Below, piece by piece: positions 43,955 to 53,210 of a stretch of DNA of 64,000 nucleotides. Origin of the DNA: Paenibacillus stellifer (GTDB taxonomy: Bacteria; Bacillota; Bacilli; Paenibacillales; Paenibacillaceae); contig NZ_CP009286.1 of assembly GCF_000758685.1 (NCBI RefSeq), positions 1,456,501 through 1,520,500 of the forward strand, given 5' to 3'. The translations under genes and the position numbers were made by a program. Within the stretch, counting starts at the first letter, position 1. Every line of letters begins with the position of its first letter. The notes under the pieces are model-generated. The model searched no databases. It worked only from the letters and a program-made list of their open reading frames with translations, and was not told the origin of the DNA.

Positions 43955-44131
43955 GATTCATTCCTCCGCTTCAGCACTTTGAATACAGCTATAATTGTAA
44001 ACCAAAGTCTGCTTTTTCACAAAAAAGCCATGGACAACCCAACCATACCACAATACGCGGAAAACGGCTCTTGCGCGGTTCTTTTGCCGGGGAGTGGAAT
44101 GTGACATGATAAGGAAGAAGGAGAGAGAAGG

Positions 44132-45604
44132 ATGTTCAACGATTTCAAGCTGGCCGAGGGCCGGCCGGTCTACCTCCAGATCAAGGATTATATGAAGCGT
44201 CTGATCGTCCAGGGCGCGATCCAGGCGGACCGGCGGCTGCCTGCCACTCGGGAACTGGCCGCGCTGCTTGGCGTCGGGCGGGGAACGATCATCGCCGCAT
44301 ACGCGGAGCTTGAGGCAGACGGCTTCGCTTACACCGTCCAGGGCAAGGGAAGCTTCGCCACTAGCGTCAAGCCGCAGAGCGGAAGCGGCGGCGAAGAGCC
44401 GGAAGACGCCGGAAGGATCGGCTGGGAGGACCGTATCAGCGACTATGCCCTGATGGCCGAAGAGCTTGATCTGATGAAGCGCGGCATCCGGGCGTCCAAG
44501 GGAACCATTTCGTTCACGAGCATTGCGCCGGACGAGAAGCTGTTCGATCTGGACAGCGTGAAGCGCGCTTTTCTCGACCGGATGTCGATGGAAGGCCATG
44601 TGCTCCTGAATTACGGCTATGCCAAGGGCTACAAGCCCTTGATCGATTATTTGCTGGATTATATGGCCCGCAAGGGTGTGGATACACGGAATCAGGATAT
44701 GTTGATCACGAGCGGCTTCACCGAGGGCTTTGACCTCGTACTCTCGACCGTCAAGAAAGTGAGCGGCAGAGTGCTGTGCGAGAATCCGACCCATAACACC
44801 GCCATCAAGAACCTGAAGCTGCACGGCTTTCAGATTCGCGGTGTTCCGATGGAAGCGGATGGTCTGAATCTGGAGGAGCTGAAGGAAGCGCTGGATGAGG
44901 GGGATTATGATCTGGTCTATCTTGTGCCCTCTTACCACAATCCTACCGGAACCGTCATGTCCCTTCGCAAAAGGCTGGAGCTGATGGAGCTGATGAACCG
45001 CCGGGGCATTCCCGTCATCGAGGACGGCTTCAATGAAGAGCTGCGGTACTCCGGTTCGCATGTGGCGCCGCTGGCGGCGCTCGGCTCGGCGGAAGGCGGT
45101 GTCGTCTATATCGGAAGCTTCTCGAAGGTGTTGTTTCCGGGACTGCGGGTAGGGTGGGTGCTCGGCGACCGGCGGCTGATCGGCGTTCTGGAGAGCGTGA
45201 AGCGTGCCAGAAGCATTCATACCTCGACGCTGGACCAGTCGCTGCTCTATCAATATTTGCATAACGGCAATCTGGAAAAATATCTCCGCCGCGCCCGGGC
45301 CGAATACAAGCGGAAATATGAGCTGACGCTGGCGTGCTGCCGGGAGAAGGTGCCGTTCTCCTCGCTGTCGGGAGACGGCGGGCTGCATCTGTTCATGACA
45401 TTTGAGCCGGGATTAAATACGCGGGATCTGCTGGCGGCCTGCCAGCAGCGGGGCGTGATCTTCACGCCGGGCGATTCGTTCTTCACGGACGGAGGCGGGC
45501 AGAACACGCTGCGCCTGGGCTTCTCCCGGGTAAGCGACGAGAATATCCGCCGGGGCGTCTCGATCATCGGCGAGGAGGCGAAGCGGCTGCTTAAGAACCG
45601 TTAG
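44132..45604 (+). CDS. MocR/GntR-type regulator with aminotransferase domain (DdlR-like candidate)
   Basis: 490 aa. N-terminal GntR winged helix (VYLQIKDYMKRLIVQGAI, LPATRELAALLGVGRGTI), linker, then class I aminotransferase fold with PLP lysine in GSFSKVLFPGLRVGW and the NPTG motif HNPTGTVMS. MocR regulators sense PLP and an amino acid. It lies 58 bp before ddl; in Brevibacillus a MocR regulator, DdlR, controls ddl, so this is a candidate functional equivalent. PdxR is an alternative, but no pdx genes are near. Confidence 0.85.
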   Translation: MFNDFKLAEGRPVYLQIKDYMKRLIVQGAIQADRRLPATRELAALLGVGRGTIIAAYAELEADGFAYTVQGKGSFATSVKPQSGSGGEEPEDAGRIGWEDRISDYALMAEELDLMKRGIRASKGTISFTSIAPDEKLFDLDSVKRAFLDRMSMEGHVLLNYGYAKGYKPLIDYLLDYMARKGVDTRNQDMLITSGFTEGFDLVLSTVKKVSGRVLCENPTHNTAIKNLKLHGFQIRGVPMEADGLNLEELKEALDEGDYDLVYLVPSYHNPTGTVMSLRKRLELMELMNRRGIPVIEDGFNEELRYSGSHVAPLAALGSAEGGVVYIGSFSKVLFPGLRVGWVLGDRRLIGVLESVKRARSIHTSTLDQSLLYQYLHNGNLEKYLRRARAEYKRKYELTLACCREKVPFSSLSGDGGLHLFMTFEPGLNTRDLLAACQQRGVIFTPGDSFFTDGGGQNTLRLGFSRVSDENIRRGVSIIGEEAKRLLKNR

Positions 45605-45662
45605 CCATAAATAGGCAACAATTAATTGACAATCGACAACAGAGGGAAAGGATGCGGGGAGC

Positions 45663-46586
45663 ATGAAGGTTGGCGTTATTATGGGAGGAACATCGTCGGA
45701 GCGGGGAGTCTCGCTGAAGACAGGAGCGGAAATGCTGAGAGGGCTGGAACAGGCCAAGTACGAGGCGGTTCCGGTAGTTGTGGACCGGAGAGAGAATCTC
45801 GCAGATCAGGTTCGCGGCCTGGATTTCGCGCTGCTCGCGCTGCATGGCGCATTCGGTGAGGACGGAACCGTCCAGGCTGTGCTCGAGACGCTTGGCATCC
45901 CGTACAGCGGCAGCGGGATGCTGTCCAGCGCCATCTGCATGGATAAGGATATGACGAAGCGGCTGCTTCGGGCTTCTGGCATTCCAACCGCTGACTGGCT
46001 GTGCCTGGAGAAGATCGGTGAATATAGCGCCGAGGCCGCTTCGAAGCTCGGCTTCCCGCTGATCGTCAAGCCGTCCGCAGGCGGCTCCAGCATCGGCATG
46101 TCCAAGGTGAAGAAGCCGGAGGAGCTGTATCCTGCCGTGGCAGAAGCGTTCCGCCAGGAGCAGCCCGTAATGCTGGAAGCCTTCGTTAAAGGCATGGAGT
46201 TGACCTGCTCCATTCTGGACGGCGAGGTTCTGCCGATCCTTCAGATTGTCCCGAACCATGCAGAGTGGTTCGACTATAACGCCAAGTACAGCGCGGGCGG
46301 GGCGATGGAGGAGGTAGCCGATCTGCCTCCGGAGCTTGAGAGCCGGGTGAAGGAGACGGCGCTGGCCTGCTGGCGCGCGCTGAAATGCGGCGTCTACGCC
46401 AGAGTCGACGTCATCGTCTCGGACGGGGTTCCCTATGTGCTGGAGGTTAACACGCTGCCGGGCATGACCTCGGCCAGCCTATTGCCCAAGAGCGCGAAGG
46501 CCGCCGGCTTGACGTTCAGCGGCCTGCTGGATACCATCATCTCCCTGTCGCTGAAGGAGAGAGGGGTGCCGCAGCATGTCGGTTGA
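45663..46586 (+). CDS. ddl: D-alanine--D-alanine ligase
   Basis: 307 aa, short DdlB-type. It makes D-Ala-D-Ala for peptidoglycan. Motifs: GGTSSERGVSLKTG, LHGAFGEDGTVQ, KPSAGGSSIGMSKV, ARVDVIVSDGVPYVLEVNTLPGM. The SER and serine residues of the substrate-binding triad are present. It is after the MocR gene and overlaps the aminotransferase gene by 11 bp, so the three are one unit. Whether a second ddl exists elsewhere cannot be told. Confidence 0.93.
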   Translation: MKVGVIMGGTSSERGVSLKTGAEMLRGLEQAKYEAVPVVVDRRENLADQVRGLDFALLALHGAFGEDGTVQAVLETLGIPYSGSGMLSSAICMDKDMTKRLLRASGIPTADWLCLEKIGEYSAEAASKLGFPLIVKPSAGGSSIGMSKVKKPEELYPAVAEAFRQEQPVMLEAFVKGMELTCSILDGEVLPILQIVPNHAEWFDYNAKYSAGGAMEEVADLPPELESRVKETALACWRALKCGVYARVDVIVSDGVPYVLEVNTLPGMTSASLLPKSAKAAGLTFSGLLDTIISLSLKERGVPQHVG

Positions 46587-47793
46587 ACAGTTGCGGATCA
46601 ACCCCCTTGTCCGGGAGCTGCCGCCTTCCGGTATCCGCGCGTTCTTCGACCAGGCCGCAAAACGTCAGGACGTCATCTCGCTTGGAGTCGGCGAACCCGA
46701 TTTCAAAGTTCCCGATCATGTGCGCGACGCCGTCTTCGCTGCTCTGAGCCGGGGCGAAAGCGGCTATACTTCCAATCGCGGGCTCCCGGAGCTGCGGCGT
46801 GAGCTGGCCGGCTACCTGGCCTCCGGCTTCGGGCTCTCCTATGACCCGGAGGATGAGATTATTGTGACGGCCGGAAGCAGCCAGGGGCTGGATCTCGCGC
46901 TGCGGACCGTTATTACGCCGGGTGACGAGGTGATCATCCCGGCTCCGGGCTACGTAGCCTACGCACCCATGGTATCTCTATGCGGCGGGAAGCCGGTTCC
47001 CGTCATGACCCGGATGGAGGAAGGATTCAAGCTGACTGCGGATGCGCTCCGCCGCGCCATCACGCCGCGCACCCGGGCGCTCGTCGTGAATTATCCGAAC
47101 AATCCGACCGGAGCCGTTATGACCCGGGAGGACTGGGGGCCAGTTGCAGAGGTTGCAAAGGCCCATGATCTGATCATCATTTCGGATGAAGTATACGCCG
47201 AACTGACCTATGGAAGCCGGCATGCCAGCGTCGCCGCGCTTCCGGGCATTAGGGAGCGGACGATTGTGGTCAGCGGCTTCTCCAAGGCTTTTGCCATGAC
47301 CGGCTGGCGTGTTGGCTATGTCTGCTCGGGGGCGGACCTGTCGGCGCCCATGCTGAAGATTCACCAGTACACGGCCATGTGTGCTCCGGCGCCGGGCCAG
47401 ATCGCCGCCCTGCAATCACTTCGGGCCGGACTGGGCGATAAGGACATAAGAAAAGCCGCCTTTCAAAGGCGGCGGGATGAATTTATTCAAGGCTTGAACC
47501 GGATCGGACTGCCTTGCCGCCTTCCGGAGGGCGCATTTTACGCCTTCCCTTCAGTGGCCGGCATTGGCCTGAGCGCGGAAGTGTTCGCGCAGCGCCTGCT
47601 GCGAGAAGCCGGCGTTGCGGTCGTTCCGGGCACCGCCTTCGGACCCGAAGGCGAAGAGCATGTCCGGTGCTCCTATGCTGCTTCCTCCGAGACGCTGAGA
47701 GAGGCGCTCGAGCGGATCGCCCGGTTCATGGACAATCTGAATCTGACCCGTGAACCGGTAATGGCCCGGATTCCGGCAGAGATCAGATCTTGA
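46576..47793 (+). CDS. Class I aminotransferase (PatA/AspC-like)
   Basis: 405 aa, starting 11 bp inside ddl. PLP lysine in SGFSKAFAMTGWRVGYV; NYPNNPTGAVMT, DEVYAELTYG and VRCSYAASSE fit the aspartate/N-acetyl-diaminopimelate aminotransferase group. The coupling to ddl suggests a cell-wall amino acid (D-Ala or diaminopimelate precursor) role, though general aromatic or aspartate transamination is possible. Its end overlaps the convergent chemoreceptor gene by 11 bp. Confidence 0.86.
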   Translation: MSVEQLRINPLVRELPPSGIRAFFDQAAKRQDVISLGVGEPDFKVPDHVRDAVFAALSRGESGYTSNRGLPELRRELAGYLASGFGLSYDPEDEIIVTAGSSQGLDLALRTVITPGDEVIIPAPGYVAYAPMVSLCGGKPVPVMTRMEEGFKLTADALRRAITPRTRALVVNYPNNPTGAVMTREDWGPVAEVAKAHDLIIISDEVYAELTYGSRHASVAALPGIRERTIVVSGFSKAFAMTGWRVGYVCSGADLSAPMLKIHQYTAMCAPAPGQIAALQSLRAGLGDKDIRKAAFQRRRDEFIQGLNRIGLPCRLPEGAFYAFPSVAGIGLSAEVFAQRLLREAGVAVVPGTAFGPEGEEHVRCSYAASSETLREALERIARFMDNLNLTREPVMARIPAEIRS

Positions 47794-49468
47794 ACTGGCG
47801 CACCGCTTCCTGCATCTGCAGCATTTGCTTGTACAGGCGTTCGACCGTGCCCGCGTTCTCCGTCATCTGCTCCCGCAGAGCCTGATAGTTGTCGGACAGA
47901 TGCTCCGCGCCTTCCTGCGATTTGGAAGTGATTTTGGCCGTCTCCTCCACGGAGGCGGTAACCTCTTCCGTACCGGCGGTAATTTGCTGGGTCGCAGCCG
48001 AGACGGACTGGATGCTCTGGTTGATGCTTTGAATGAGGACAGACAAATAATTGAAGGCATTGCCCGCTTCCTCGACCCGGCCGAGGCCGGAAGAGACTTC
48101 GGCATTCACCGCGTTCATGCTGCTGACGGAGCGCTGCATTTCCTCGCGCAGGCCGATCAGGAACTGGCCGATCTGCTCTGTCGCTTCCTTCGACTGCTCA
48201 GCGAGCTTCCGGACTTCTCCGGCCACGACCGCAAAGCCGCGTCCGTGCTCGCCCGCGCGGGCCGCTTCAATGGAAGCGTTGAGGGACAGCATCTGAATCT
48301 GCTTCGTAATCTCCGCAATGCTCTGCACGACATCTCCAATCCGGTGCGAATGTTCGTCCATCCGCCGGATCTGCTCCAGCGATTCCGCCGAGGCTTGTCC
48401 GACCTGGTGCATCTGGTCAACCGCCTGCTGGGCGGTTTGATTGCCGCTGACGGCCCGGGCCGAGGCTTCGATAATCTGCTCCGACACTTCCCCGGCCGCC
48501 GAGGCGATGTGGGTGATGCCCTGGCTGATTTCCTCCATAGCGCGCGCGTTATCCGCGGCGCTTACTGTCATTTGTCGGCTGCCCTGGCTGATTTCCTCAA
48601 CGAACAGGGTGGATTGTTCGGACTGTTCGCGGATGCTGTCCACCCCGTCCTTCAACTCCTTGGTACCTGCCATGACGGTGCCGGCCGTGTCCAGCACCTG
48701 GCCGATCAGAACCTTCAGCCGCTCGGACATTACCCGGAAGCTGTCGGCCAGCCGGCCGATTTCATCCTTGCTCTGAATCGTCAACTCCTCGGTGAAGTCG
48801 CCTTCGGCCAGCCGGTCGCTGTAAGCCGCCAGTCTGGTGATCGGTTTGGTAATGCGGCGGCTCAGGAAGTATGACGCTCCCATGCCGAGAGCTACCGCCA
48901 GCAGCGTAATCCACGTGCTGGTCCATAAAATGCTCTTCATCTTATCCTGCACAAACGTCATATCGGAGCTTACGCCGACGACGAGACTGCTGCCGGGAAT
49001 GCCGACATAAGCCGTCTTGTGGACACCGTGGCTGTCGGAATAGATGCCGCTGAGGGTGTTTTTTCCCTTGGCCGCATCAGCCAGCTCCGGAGTAAGCTCA
49101 AGCTCTTCCTTCCGCTTAAGTTCCGAGCCGTGATCCGCGCTTAGCACAGTCGCTTTGCCGTCATTGACCTCCGCCAGAAAGATGGTCTCCACATTGTGCT
49201 GTTGCCGCTTGTCCTTGAAATAGAACGCAACAGTCGAAGACGCTTCGTCATTGCTGCGGGCCTGCTGGGCATTGGTCGAGTTCAGCGACTTGTAAATATC
49301 CTGGGAGGCCGAGGTCAGCAGCTTATCGATTTGGGGGACAACATAGTTGTCGATGGTGTTCTTCGATATAAAGTAGAAACTGACACTTAGCAGCAGCGAA
49401 GTGAACAACAGGGCAGCGAGCAGCAGCAGCATAAATTTTCGGCCAATGGTATGCATGATCCGAAACAT
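47783..49468 (-). CDS. Methyl-accepting chemotaxis protein
   Basis: 561 aa. Membrane segment 1 at residues 12-33, an extracellular sensor (single dCache/sCache-like) to about 185, membrane segment 2 at 188-206, HAMP 207-260, and the signalling hairpin with NASIEAARAGEHGRGFAVVAGEV (written in parts: IEAARAGEHGRGFAVVAG). RBS AAAGGAGAG. Ligand unknown. Its stop lies within the 3' end of the convergent aminotransferase gene. Confidence 0.94.
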   Translation of the reverse strand: MFRIMHTIGRKFMLLLLAALLFTSLLLSVSFYFISKNTIDNYVVPQIDKLLTSASQDIYKSLNSTNAQQARSNDEASSTVAFYFKDKRQQHNVETIFLAEVNDGKATVLSADHGSELKRKEELELTPELADAAKGKNTLSGIYSDSHGVHKTAYVGIPGSSLVVGVSSDMTFVQDKMKSILWTSTWITLLAVALGMGASYFLSRRITKPITRLAAYSDRLAEGDFTEELTIQSKDEIGRLADSFRVMSERLKVLIGQVLDTAGTVMAGTKELKDGVDSIREQSEQSTLFVEEISQGSRQMTVSAADNARAMEEISQGITHIASAAGEVSEQIIEASARAVSGNQTAQQAVDQMHQVGQASAESLEQIRRMDEHSHRIGDVVQSIAEITKQIQMLSLNASIEAARAGEHGRGFAVVAGEVRKLAEQSKEATEQIGQFLIGLREEMQRSVSSMNAVNAEVSSGLGRVEEAGNAFNYLSVLIQSINQSIQSVSAATQQITAGTEEVTASVEETAKITSKSQEGAEHLSDNYQALREQMTENAGTVERLYKQMLQMQEAVRQFKI

Positions 49469-49848
49469 AGCGTTTCTCTCCTTTAATATGTATAATTTCC
49501 CATATCCGCCGGCGCGTTCGGCACAACAGCGGGACCTTGCTTCCCGGGTTAGTTCACATGGCCTAACTTACAACCTGGTACAAAGACATGGATTACGGGT
49601 ACTGCCTACTATTTTATTAAATTAACCTGCGGTTGAATAGGTAGATTATAGGCGATGTCAGGTATATTTTTTCAGTAATTCACGGTTTATTACGAATTTT
49701 TTCGTAAATCTATCTTTTTTTCAGAAACTAATCATATTTCAGGGAAAAAAAGTTAAAATTTTTTTCAATAAAGAGCTTGGCATCTAGTCTCGTCTGATCG
49801 GATATGTTAGAGTGAAACATGCAAAAATAGAAGGTAAGGGAGACAAGC
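49469..49848. other. Intergenic region between divergent genes (380 bp)
   Basis: AT-rich. Contains the palindrome TTACGAATTTTTTCGTAA (49693-49710), several T-runs, and presumably the promoters of the chemoreceptor and the transporter. No preQ1 riboswitch pattern is seen upstream of the transporter. Confidence 0.5.
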
Positions 49849-50574
49849 ATGTTCAACTTGATATGGGGCATTTTATTCGTTCTGGTTAACTTTGCATTTT
49901 TTCTGCTCTGCTACCGGCTGTTCGGCAAAAAAGGAATGTACGCCTGGATCGGGGTAGCCACCGTTATCGCCAACATTCAAGTCGCCAAGACGATCGCGAT
50001 GCCGTTCGATATCGTCATGACGCTCGGCAATACGATGTACGTAACGCTGTATATGACAAGCGATCTATTGAATAAGAAATACGGGCGGGCCGAGGCGCAG
50101 AAGGCGGTCTGGTTCGGTTTCTTCACCTTGATAATGACAACGGTAATCATGCAGATGGTTCTCGTATTTAAGCCTGCTGCCGATGATATGGCCCAACCGT
50201 CGCTGGAGACGATCTTCGGACTGCTTCCGCGGCTTGCGCTGGGCAGCCTGAGCGCCTATTTTGTCAGCCAACTGCTCGATGTGCGGCTGTATACGTGGAT
50301 CCGGAAGTTCTTCGGAACACCGGGCCAGCTGTGGATCCGTTCGAACGGCAGCACCATGTTCAGCTCGTTCGTCGATACACTGATCTTCTGTACGATCGCT
50401 TTTGCGGGACTGTACAACTGGGAAGTGTGGTTTGAAATTTTGTTCACGACCTATCTGGTCAAATTTCTGCTGACGGCCGCCGGAACGCCCGTCCTCTACA
50501 TCGCCCGGAGCTTCCGCTTCCCGGAGGACGAGCCCGAGCGCGGGAACAGCCGGAACCGGGAGCGATCTCTATAG
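49849..50574 (+). CDS. Queuosine precursor transporter (YhhQ/QPTR family)
   Basis: 241 aa, RBS AAGGGAG. Six or seven membrane spans. The family features are TSDLLNKKYGRAEAQKAVW, SYFVSQLLDVRLYTWIRK-like AYFVSQLLDVRLY, and WIRSNGSTMFSSFVDTLIF near the C-terminus (DUF165). It imports 7-cyano-7-deazaguanine or 7-aminomethyl-7-deazaguanine for tRNA queuosine. No other que genes are nearby. Confidence 0.88.
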   Translation: MFNLIWGILFVLVNFAFFLLCYRLFGKKGMYAWIGVATVIANIQVAKTIAMPFDIVMTLGNTMYVTLYMTSDLLNKKYGRAEAQKAVWFGFFTLIMTTVIMQMVLVFKPAADDMAQPSLETIFGLLPRLALGSLSAYFVSQLLDVRLYTWIRKFFGTPGQLWIRSNGSTMFSSFVDTLIFCTIAFAGLYNWEVWFEILFTTYLVKFLLTAAGTPVLYIARSFRFPEDEPERGNSRNRERSL

Positions 50575-50645
50575 AGCCGCCGGCAGGATGCCGGAATCGT
50601 TGTATCCATTAAGCCAATAAGCCAAAAGAAACGGGAGGGAACAGG

Positions 50646-51704
50646 ATGGGGCATTCGCACCATCATGGACACGAACATTCGCATGGCCATCTGAATAAAC
50701 ATCCTCAGAAGAATCATCATGATTCGGCGCATCATAATTCAGCGAATCATGATCCAGTGAATCACAGGCATACCGGTCATGAGCATATGGATCACCATCA
50801 TTCAGGCCATGGTCACAGCCACCATCACGGGCCAGCCAACTATAACCGGGCATTTCTGATCGGCATTGTGCTCAATACGGTCTTTGTGGCGCTCGAGGCG
50901 GTTTACGGGATATTCAGCCACTCGCTGGCGCTGCTCGCGGACGCGGGACATAATCTGAGTGATGTGCTGGCTCTTGTCCTCGCATGGACCGCAAGCCTGC
51001 TGGCGCGGAGAATTCCGACGGAGCGCCGTACTTACGGTTACCGCAGATTCTCGATTCTGGCGGCGCTCTTTAACGCGCTGTTCCTGCTGGTTGCGATAGG
51101 CGCGATCGTCTGGGAAGCCGTAGGTCGCTTTCATGATCCGGCGCCTGTAACAGGGCAGACGGTGATCTGGGTCGCCGCCGTCGGCATTGCCATCAACGCG
51201 GCGACCGCCATTCTGTTCATGTCCGGACGTAAGGGGGATCTAAATATCCGCGGCGCCTTTCTGCATATGGCGGCGGACGCGCTCGTATCCGTGGGCGTCG
51301 TGATCGCGGGTATCCTCATTTCCTATACCGGCTGGCTGTGGCTCGACCCTTTGAGCAGCCTGATCGTTGCGGTTGTCATTTTTGCGGGAACCTGGGGACT
51401 CCTCAAGGAGTCGGTCGGTCTGTCGCTGGACACCGTCCCGGGCGGAATCGACGCCGCTGCGGTCAAAGCCTACCTGGGCTCGCTCCCCGGAGTGCTGGGG
51501 GTTCATGACCTTCATATTTGGGGGATGAGTACGACGGAGGCTGCTTTGACGGCCCACCTCGTGGTGAACGACAGAACCGGGGAGGACGGAATGCTCCGGG
51601 AGATTGCGAAGGAGCTGCATGAACGGTTTGATATCGGGCATGCGACGATCCAGATGGAGACGGAAGCCTACATCTGCGGTCTTTTTCCCGATGACATTGT
51701 GTAA
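50646..51704 (+). CDS. CDF cation efflux protein (CzcD/ZitB) with His-rich N-terminus
   Basis: 352 aa. Residues 1-62 hold 26 histidines (HSHHHGHEHSHGH and so on), presumably binding or sensing Zn2+. Six membrane spans follow; metal ligands are HNLSD in ALLADAGHNLSDVL and HMAADALVSV. The C-terminal domain has VHDLHIWGMSTTEAAL. Exports Zn2+, Co2+ or Cd2+. GGGAGG is the RBS. The DNA of the His region carries degenerate 9- to 18-bp repeats, suggesting expansion by slippage. Confidence 0.93.
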   Translation: MGHSHHHGHEHSHGHLNKHPQKNHHDSAHHNSANHDPVNHRHTGHEHMDHHHSGHGHSHHHGPANYNRAFLIGIVLNTVFVALEAVYGIFSHSLALLADAGHNLSDVLALVLAWTASLLARRIPTERRTYGYRRFSILAALFNALFLLVAIGAIVWEAVGRFHDPAPVTGQTVIWVAAVGIAINAATAILFMSGRKGDLNIRGAFLHMAADALVSVGVVIAGILISYTGWLWLDPLSSLIVAVVIFAGTWGLLKESVGLSLDTVPGGIDAAAVKAYLGSLPGVLGVHDLHIWGMSTTEAALTAHLVVNDRTGEDGMLREIAKELHERFDIGHATIQMETEAYICGLFPDDIV

Positions 51705-51738
51705 TTCAATCCATGTGCAATAAAATCAATCCAACGTA

Positions 51739-51776
51739 AAGAAGGCATCCCCCGGGCAGGGAGATGCCTTCTTTTG
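51739..51776. terminator. Bidirectional terminator after the CDF gene
   Basis: AAGAAGGCATC (51739-51749) pairs perfectly with GATGCCTTCTT (51763-51773), with inner C/G pairs; TTTTGTT follows. Confidence 0.88.
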
Positions 51777-51871
51777 TTCCCGGATAATACTGATGACCTA
51801 CCCGGATTATACTCTGATCATCCTGCCCTGATAACACCGATGAACCTATAGCCAGCTCTGTAGGTCCGGTT

Positions 51872-52963
51872 CTATCCCAGAACCGTCCAGCCCTTCGGGA
51901 AGCTCGTCAGCGTGCGGGCGCCGGTCTCGGTAACGAGGATATCATCCTCGATCCGGACGCCTCCAAGCCCCGGGACATAGATGCCGGGCTCTACTGTAAA
52001 GACGTTGCCGGCTTCCATAATATCTTCGTTCAGCCCGTGCAGCGACGGATACTCATGCGTATCCATGCCCAGCCCGTGGCCCACGCGATGGACGAAATAT
52101 TCGCCGTAGCCGGCTTCTTCGATGACAGCACGGGCAGCTTGATCGACCGAGCCGTAAGAGGCTCCGGCCTTGGCGGCGGCGATGCCGGCTTCGTTCGCGG
52201 CCAGCACGGTTTCATAAATGGTCTTCAGCTCGGCGCCTGGCTCTTCTCCGAACGCAATTGTTCGGGTGATGTCCGACGCATAGCTGTTCGCGAATACGCC
52301 AAGATCGAACATGACGAGATCGCCAGGCGCGATCTTCCGGCTGCCGGGAACGCCGTGCGGCAGGGCGGTATTCGGGCCGGACAGCACCATGGTATCGAAG
52401 GACGGCCCCGAAGCGCCGAGCTTCTTCATCAGGTAGTCCAGCTCCGCCACAAGTTCAATCTCGCTGACGCCTTCTTTCACGCGGGTCAGCCCCTGGCGAA
52501 GCACTTCCTCGACCAGCTCGGCTGCGTGAACCATCCGGTCGATCTCGGCGGGCGATTTGATGGCGCGCATCTTGCGAAGCATCGGCCCGATATCGGAGAA
52601 GCCGGCCGCAGGCACCTCTTCGGACAAAAGCTCAAAGCGAGCGAGCGACATCTGCTCCTTCTCGATGCCGAGCTTGCCGGGCTTGCCCTTAAGCTGGCAG
52701 CTCAGCAGCTTGTAAGGATTGTCGGTATCGGTGTGGGTGACGATGGTCTGAACCGAAGAGGCCGCGCGTGCGGATTCGGCGTCGAGCGCAGGGACGATCA
52801 GCACCGGCTCTTCGCCCCGTTCCAGGAGAAGTCCCAGAAACCGTTCATGCGGATTGCTGGCGAATCCGGTCAGGTAGTAGACATGCTTCGGATCGGTCAC
52901 GAGCAGAGCGTCCATTCCCTCTGCGGTGATTTCCCGTTCCAGACGTTTCAGCGATTCATTCAT
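51872..52963 (-). CDS. pepQ: Xaa-Pro dipeptidase (PepQ type, M24B)
   Basis: 363 aa. N-terminal creatinase-like domain to about residue 125, then the pita-bread fold with metal ligands: Asp in VMFDLGVF and YASDITRT, His in HRVGHGLGMD, Glu in EPGIYVPG and Glu in RIEDDILV. Removes N-terminal residues ahead of proline. RBS AAGGGAGAG. Stands alone on the minus strand. Confidence 0.93.
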   Translation of the reverse strand: MNESLKRLEREITAEGMDALLVTDPKHVYYLTGFASNPHERFLGLLLERGEEPVLIVPALDAESARAASSVQTIVTHTDTDNPYKLLSCQLKGKPGKLGIEKEQMSLARFELLSEEVPAAGFSDIGPMLRKMRAIKSPAEIDRMVHAAELVEEVLRQGLTRVKEGVSEIELVAELDYLMKKLGASGPSFDTMVLSGPNTALPHGVPGSRKIAPGDLVMFDLGVFANSYASDITRTIAFGEEPGAELKTIYETVLAANEAGIAAAKAGASYGSVDQAARAVIEEAGYGEYFVHRVGHGLGMDTHEYPSLHGLNEDIMEAGNVFTVEPGIYVPGLGGVRIEDDILVTETGARTLTSFPKGWTVLG

Positions 52964-53105
52964 TGATGTTGCTCTCCCTTCGAGTTCACGGTATCCCTGA
53001 CGGCAATGAGACTATTATAGTCTATTGCGCGGTGGGACGCACGGCCGGTGATTTGTTGCTGATACATGATCTGCTAAGAGGAAGTGGAAATGGCATCCAT
53101 ATCAT

Positions 53106-53173
53106 AAAAACAGCGTAAGGCTAAGGCCGAAAGGAACGGGAGTCAGTTCCACGGCCAGGCTTACGCTGTTTTT
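53106..53173. terminator. Large bidirectional hairpin terminator
   Basis: AAAAACAGCGTAAG pairs with CTTACGCTGTTTTT at the base, with inner GGCC/GGCC and GGAAC/GTTCC pairs. It lies beyond the decayed beta-lactamase-fold gene and also could stop minus-strand readthrough into pepQ. Confidence 0.8.
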
Positions 53174-53210
53174 CGGTTTTATTTGCAAACGCTGCCGTCC
53201 AGTCCGTTCG

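Noticed and set aside
49640..49848. preQ1 riboswitch upstream of the queuosine precursor transporter
   Set aside because: No CTA-rich loop and A-rich tail of the preQ1 aptamer can be found.
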